NCBI GenBank assembly: GCA_031284065.1
Contig: JAITAP010000044.1
Coordinates: forward strand, 1 to 9,027
Direction of reading: 5' to 3'
Source: Prevotellaceae bacterium
GTDB lineage: Bacteria; Bacteroidota; Bacteroidia; Bacteroidales; UBA932
Length of the DNA: 9,027 nucleotides
Shown: in pieces, positions 5,938-9,027 of the stretch
How the letters are laid out: every line of letters starts with the position of its first letter
Numbering within the stretch: the first letter of the stretch is position 1
Position numbers and translations under genes: made by a program
The notes under the pieces: generated by a model
Database searches by the model: none
Told to the model about the DNA's origin: nothing
Seen by the model: only the letters and a program-made list of their open reading frames with translations

Positions 5938-6417
5938 CTATTCGGTTTTTGTTTTCACTTCTAACGTTGAGCCTTCGCGGTTGAGCTGCGTTACCAGCTT
6001 GCTGCGGGTATATACGGTATGCTCAAAAAACGGCGTCCACGCGATGGCGTCCTGCGGGCAGGCGGTGGTGCACAGGTCGCAAAACGTGCAGCTGCCAACG
6101 TCGTAGAGGTAGCGGTCGAGCGTCCTTTTTTCCTTTCCCGTTGCCTCGTCCACCACCTTTTTGCTGATTACGCGGATGGTGCCGTTGGGGCAGCTCGCCA
6201 TGCAGAGGGCGCAGGCGGTGCATTTATGCTGGTTTTGGGCGTTGTGGGGCATGGTCAGCAGCCCCCGGAAGCGCTCAAAGTGCACCTTTGTTTTTCTATT
6301 TTCGGGATATTTTTCGGTAATCTTCGGGCGCAGCATGTTGAGCATCGAAATGTACATACCCTGAAGCAAGTGGTATATCCCCAAAATGATTTCTTTGATG
6401 TAGCGAAACATTTTCAT
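5938..6417 (-). CDS. nuoI: NADH-quinone oxidoreductase subunit I
   Basis: A 159-residue iron-sulfur subunit that carries the two 4Fe-4S clusters (N6a and N6b) passing electrons to the last cluster before quinone. Both ferredoxin motifs are complete: C66-C69-C72 with C76 (CTACALCMASCP) and C110-C113-C116 with C120 (CTFCDLCTTACP). The N-terminus is an amphipathic stretch that would attach to the membrane, consistent with the family. The ATG at 6417 is used; another ATG two codons later (MKM) is possible. It is separated from nuoH by the inserted hydrolase gene, and a hairpin followed by T residues lies upstream, so it may depend on readthrough or on a promoter not evident here. Confidence 0.96.
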   Translation of the reverse strand: MKMFRYIKEIILGIYHLLQGMYISMLNMLRPKITEKYPENRKTKVHFERFRGLLTMPHNAQNQHKCTACALCMASCPNGTIRVISKKVVDEATGKEKRTLDRYLYDVGSCTFCDLCTTACPQDAIAWTPFFEHTVYTRSKLVTQLNREGSTLEVKTKTE

Positions 6418-6454
6418 TGTTTAATATTTAGCGTCATAATTTTTTTCATGGTGT

Positions 6455-6478
6455 AAAAACGAGGAGCGCACTCGCCTC
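6455..6478 (-). terminator. Possible weak terminator after the hydrolase gene
   Basis: In the 79-base gap between the hydrolase stop and nuoI, the minus strand reads GAGGCGAGTGCGCTCCTC, which can fold as GAGG/CCTC with a CG bulge and an inner AG/CT pair around TGCG. It is followed, after one base, by five T residues (6459-6455). The stem is imperfect and short. It could reduce rather than stop transcription into nuoI. No other hairpin stands out in the gap. Confidence 0.35.
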
Positions 6479-6496
6479 CATTGGTCTTGCTCCGCG

Positions 6497-7897
6497 TCAT
6501 TGTGTTTGCACTTTAATCCATGTTAGTATTTCGTTCAGGGCAACCGGCGAAAATGTTTGCTCTATTGCTGCGTACTCTGCCGGCAAGCCGGTTGTGCACT
6601 CCTGAAACAGGTGATTCAGCCCGGGAAATTCTTTCGTTGTAACCCGCTTGTTGCCACCCCTGTCCAACGCTGCCTTGATTGCCTCCAGATTTACCTTGGC
6701 GGGGACTTGCAAATCTTTTCCGCCGTTGATTGCCAAAACGGGACACTTTACTTTTCCCAACACCGGAGCCGGGTCGTACCTGATGAAGTACTGCGTCCAC
6801 GGGCTTGCCATCTGGGTAACGGAGGTTGTGATAAATGTCTCTTTTGATTCTTCTGATTCTTCAGCATCCGGAATATCCTCGATGGCTTGCCTCAAATAAT
6901 CGGTCAGGGCGATTGTTAGCTGCTCCGTATCGGTTGATTTCAGCACAATATCGAATGCCCCCTTATTAATGCTTCCCGCTCGTTTTCGCTCCTCTTCGCC
7001 GACGCCGGACGCTTCGGCAATCAAATCTTGCTGCTGCAAAAGGAGTTGGTCGCCACGAGTTCCCACGCCGGCCAGTAAGACAATAAACGCAACGTCCTTG
7101 CTTCGAGCGGCGACCATTGGGGCAATAATTCCGCCCTCGCTATGCCCCGCCAAGCCGATTTTCGCTTTGTTAATCTCTTTTCGGGTCTTCAGGTATTTTA
7201 CGCCGGCTTCCACGTCTTTTGAAAAATCATAGCTGGTAGCTGTAGCAAAATTGCCGGTGGAGGCCGCTGTACCACGGTCATCGAAGCGCAGTACCGCTAT
7301 TCCGTTTCTTGTCAGGTAATCGGCAATAACAAGAAAAGGCTTGTGCCCCAAGAGCTCTTCGTCGCGATTTTGGGCGCCGCTTCCGCTTACCAAAACAACG
7401 GCAGGAAAAACCCCTTCTTTTTGCGGCAAAGTCAGCGTGCCGGCTAAGGTAACGCCGTCTTCCCTGTTCTCAAAAGTAACTTCTTCCTCGTAGTAGGGGT
7501 ACGGCTTTACCGGCTCTTGAGGTCTTGCCGCTTTCTCTTTTTCAACAATTTCTTTCGACAAATTCAGTGGAAAAACCTGACCCATTTGCCTGAATGTGCC
7601 TGCAATGTTTCCGGTTGCTCCTAAAGCGCCTTCATATTCAGCGCCAATAGAGGCAACAGTAAGCTTCAAAACAGAATTTTCGTAGCTCACGGAGGTTACG
7701 GGAATGCCTTTTTTCCCTCGATCGGGGCTATCCATCGTAGCGTCGTATCCCGATTCGCTTGGCTGAATATGAAAAACCAAACGCAGCTGAATACCACCTT
7801 GTAGCTTCAAAACGCCGCTCCAATCTCCGGCAATGTCCTGCCCCCAGCCATTCAGGGAGGCAAGACAGACAAACAGCAAAAATAGTAATCGCTTCAT
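6497..7897 (-). CDS. Exported alpha/beta hydrolase with N-terminal domain
   Basis: A 466-residue serine hydrolase, probably an esterase or acyl hydrolase of the dienelactone hydrolase/acyl-CoA-thioesterase-like group common in Bacteroidota. MKRLLFLLFVCLASLNGWGQ is a Sec signal peptide, so I start at 7897; a longer frame from 7987 would overlap nuoH and bury that peptide. Residues 21-115 form a beta-rich domain beginning DIAGDWSGVLKLQGG, often seen ahead of such hydrolases. The hydrolase core runs from about 140: oxyanion region VVLVSGSGAQNRDE (167-180), nucleophile S253 in GHSEGG, acid D395 in NGGKD, and H429 in PGLNHLF. All three catalytic residues are present. An acidic EESEESKE patch (346-353) sits in the cap. 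The gene begins 20 bases after nuoH, inside the nuo operon, where no periplasmic hydrolase is needed for complex I. Its substrate is unknown. Confidence 0.9.
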   Translation of the reverse strand: MKRLLFLLFVCLASLNGWGQDIAGDWSGVLKLQGGIQLRLVFHIQPSESGYDATMDSPDRGKKGIPVTSVSYENSVLKLTVASIGAEYEGALGATGNIAGTFRQMGQVFPLNLSKEIVEKEKAARPQEPVKPYPYYEEEVTFENREDGVTLAGTLTLPQKEGVFPAVVLVSGSGAQNRDEELLGHKPFLVIADYLTRNGIAVLRFDDRGTAASTGNFATATSYDFSKDVEAGVKYLKTRKEINKAKIGLAGHSEGGIIAPMVAARSKDVAFIVLLAGVGTRGDQLLLQQQDLIAEASGVGEEERKRAGSINKGAFDIVLKSTDTEQLTIALTDYLRQAIEDIPDAEESEESKETFITTSVTQMASPWTQYFIRYDPAPVLGKVKCPVLAINGGKDLQVPAKVNLEAIKAALDRGGNKRVTTKEFPGLNHLFQECTTGLPAEYAAIEQTFSPVALNEILTWIKVQTQ

Positions 7898-7917
7898 AGA
7901 TAGTAGTACTTTTCTTT

Positions 7918-8985
7918 TTACCGCAACGCCACGCATACCGCCATTAGCAGGATGTTGATGAGGCATATCGGCATCAAAATTTTCCATTCAAACTTCAGCA
8001 GCTGGTCTATGCGCAGGCGGGGGAACGACCACCGCACCCACAGCGCAAAGAACACGCACAGGAACGTCTTACCCAAAAACCAGAGCGCCGGTGGGATGTA
8101 GTCCATAGCGTGGTTAAAGGCTTCCCATCCGGGAATGTGCAGCGGCATCCACCCGCCCAGAAACATGGTGGCGGCAATGGCGGCAACGATAAACATGTTC
8201 ATGTACTCGGCAAGGTAGAAAAAGCCAAACTGTATGCCCGAGTACTCGGTGTGGTAGCCCGCCGTCAGCTCCGATTCGGCTTCGGGCAGGTCAAACGGGC
8301 CCCGGTTCGTTTCGGCGTGGCCGGCAATGAGGTAGCAGAAAAAGGCGATTACCGCCGGCACGTGCCCCTGAAAGATAAACCACGAGTCGGCCTGTAGCGC
8401 CACTATCTCCGACAGCTGCATGGTGCCCGACAGCGCCACAACGGCGAGCAGCGACAGCCCGCACGAAAGCTCGTAGCTGATGAGCTGCGCGCCGCTGCGC
8501 ATGGCGCCAATCATGGTATATTTGCTGTTGCTCGACCAGCCCGCCAGCAGGATACCTACCACCCCCAGCGACGATATGGCGAGCAGGTAGAACACCCCAA
8601 TGTTGAAGTCAACCGCCTGCAACCCTTTCGCAAACGGCAACGCCCCAAACGTTCCCACCGACGCGACGAGCACAAAGAACGCCGCAAGCCGGAACAGAAA
8701 GTGGTCGGCGCGGTCAATATGAATAAGCTCTTTGAGGAGGATTTTTATCATATCGGCAACCGTTTGGAATATGCCGAACGGGCCTACGCGGTTAGGCCCC
8801 AGTCTGCACTGCATAAAGGCGCACACCCTGCGCTCCATGTATATCAGGATGAGCGCAAACACTGCGTATGCCGCCAGCAGGAGAAATCCAATAAGAATAC
8901 ACTCCACGAGCAACGCCAAACCGCTACACATGTATTGGCGGAGAAACTCGTCTATCCACTGGGTTACAATTGAAAAGCTGAACAC
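7918..8985 (-). CDS. nuoH: NADH-quinone oxidoreductase subunit H
   Basis: A 355-residue membrane subunit of complex I (ND1 equivalent) that forms most of the quinone-binding chamber at the foot of the peripheral arm. Both family signatures are intact: ERRVCAFMQCRLGPNRVGPF at residues 51-70, and ETNRGPFDLPEAESELTAGY around residue 225, the latter lining the quinone tunnel. The start is GTG at 8985-8983; I accept it because the resulting N-terminus (MFSFSIVTQW) matches that of Bacteroides NuoH as I recall it, and the first internal ATG would remove part of the first helix. No strong ribosome site precedes it. The upstream 42 bases to the window edge are non-coding or the end of the expected nuoD/nuoCD gene. 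The inserted hydrolase follows after 20 bases. Confidence 0.96.
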   Translation of the reverse strand: MFSFSIVTQWIDEFLRQYMCSGLALLVECILIGFLLLAAYAVFALILIYMERRVCAFMQCRLGPNRVGPFGIFQTVADMIKILLKELIHIDRADHFLFRLAAFFVLVASVGTFGALPFAKGLQAVDFNIGVFYLLAISSLGVVGILLAGWSSNSKYTMIGAMRSGAQLISYELSCGLSLLAVVALSGTMQLSEIVALQADSWFIFQGHVPAVIAFFCYLIAGHAETNRGPFDLPEAESELTAGYHTEYSGIQFGFFYLAEYMNMFIVAAIAATMFLGGWMPLHIPGWEAFNHAMDYIPPALWFLGKTFLCVFFALWVRWSFPRLRIDQLLKFEWKILMPICLINILLMAVCVALR

Positions 8986-9027
8986 GATGTTAGTTATTTT
9001 AATTATTACTACTGTTGCTAATACCTA

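Noticed and set aside
7898..7987. Upstream extension of the hydrolase start into nuoH
   Set aside because: The extra 30 residues overlap the nuoH coding end, and the clear signal peptide begins at the ATG at 7897.
1..9027. tRNA, rRNA, CRISPR array, insertion sequence or transposase
   Set aside because: I looked on both strands and saw no cloverleaf-like gene, no regularly spaced repeat array and no transposase motif or terminal inverted repeats.

Overview
The window reads as a chromosomal segment of a Bacteroidota (probably Bacteroidales) bacterium. The strongest evidence is the respiratory complex I cluster on the minus strand. NuoH begins in the style of Bacteroides NuoH (MFSFSIVTQW...), and the order H-I-J-K-L with no nuoG before nuoI fits the reduced 11-subunit complex I of that phylum. 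Start regions lack strong Shine-Dalgarno sequences and are A/T-rich, which also fits. All recognisable genes lie on the minus strand, so transcription runs from right to left.

Right part (about 3063-9027): a G/C-rich stretch carries nuoH, an inserted gene for an exported alpha/beta hydrolase, then nuoI, nuoJ, nuoK and nuoL. NuoH (quinone-site subunit), NuoI (two 4Fe-4S clusters), and NuoJ, NuoK and NuoL (membrane-arm proton-pumping subunits) are full length with intact key residues. Two things are odd. A secreted hydrolase sits between nuoH and nuoI, followed by a hairpin with a T-run. After nuoL the expected nuoM and nuoN do not follow.

Middle part (about 1834-3062): the sequence becomes visibly more A/T-rich and turns into accessory DNA. 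It holds the N-terminal stub of a Dam-type adenine methyltransferase, a promoter-like region with tandem and inverted repeats, a GNAT-fold protein gene overlapping a small-protein gene (a toxin-antitoxin-like layout, function unproven), and a broken nucleotidyltransferase gene with two frame disruptions and an internal deletion.

Left part (1-1833): an intact membrane-anchored short-chain dehydrogenase, the C-terminal remnant of a GxxExxY-family protein, and an intact minimal nucleotidyltransferase of the MNT type. Positions 1-86 hold no gene that I can see, only a small hairpin followed by a T-run in the plus direction.

Overall, a conserved energy operon runs into a small graveyard of mobile or defence-associated gene families. 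The most notable points are the break after nuoL and the GNAT/small-protein pair with its repeat-bearing promoter.
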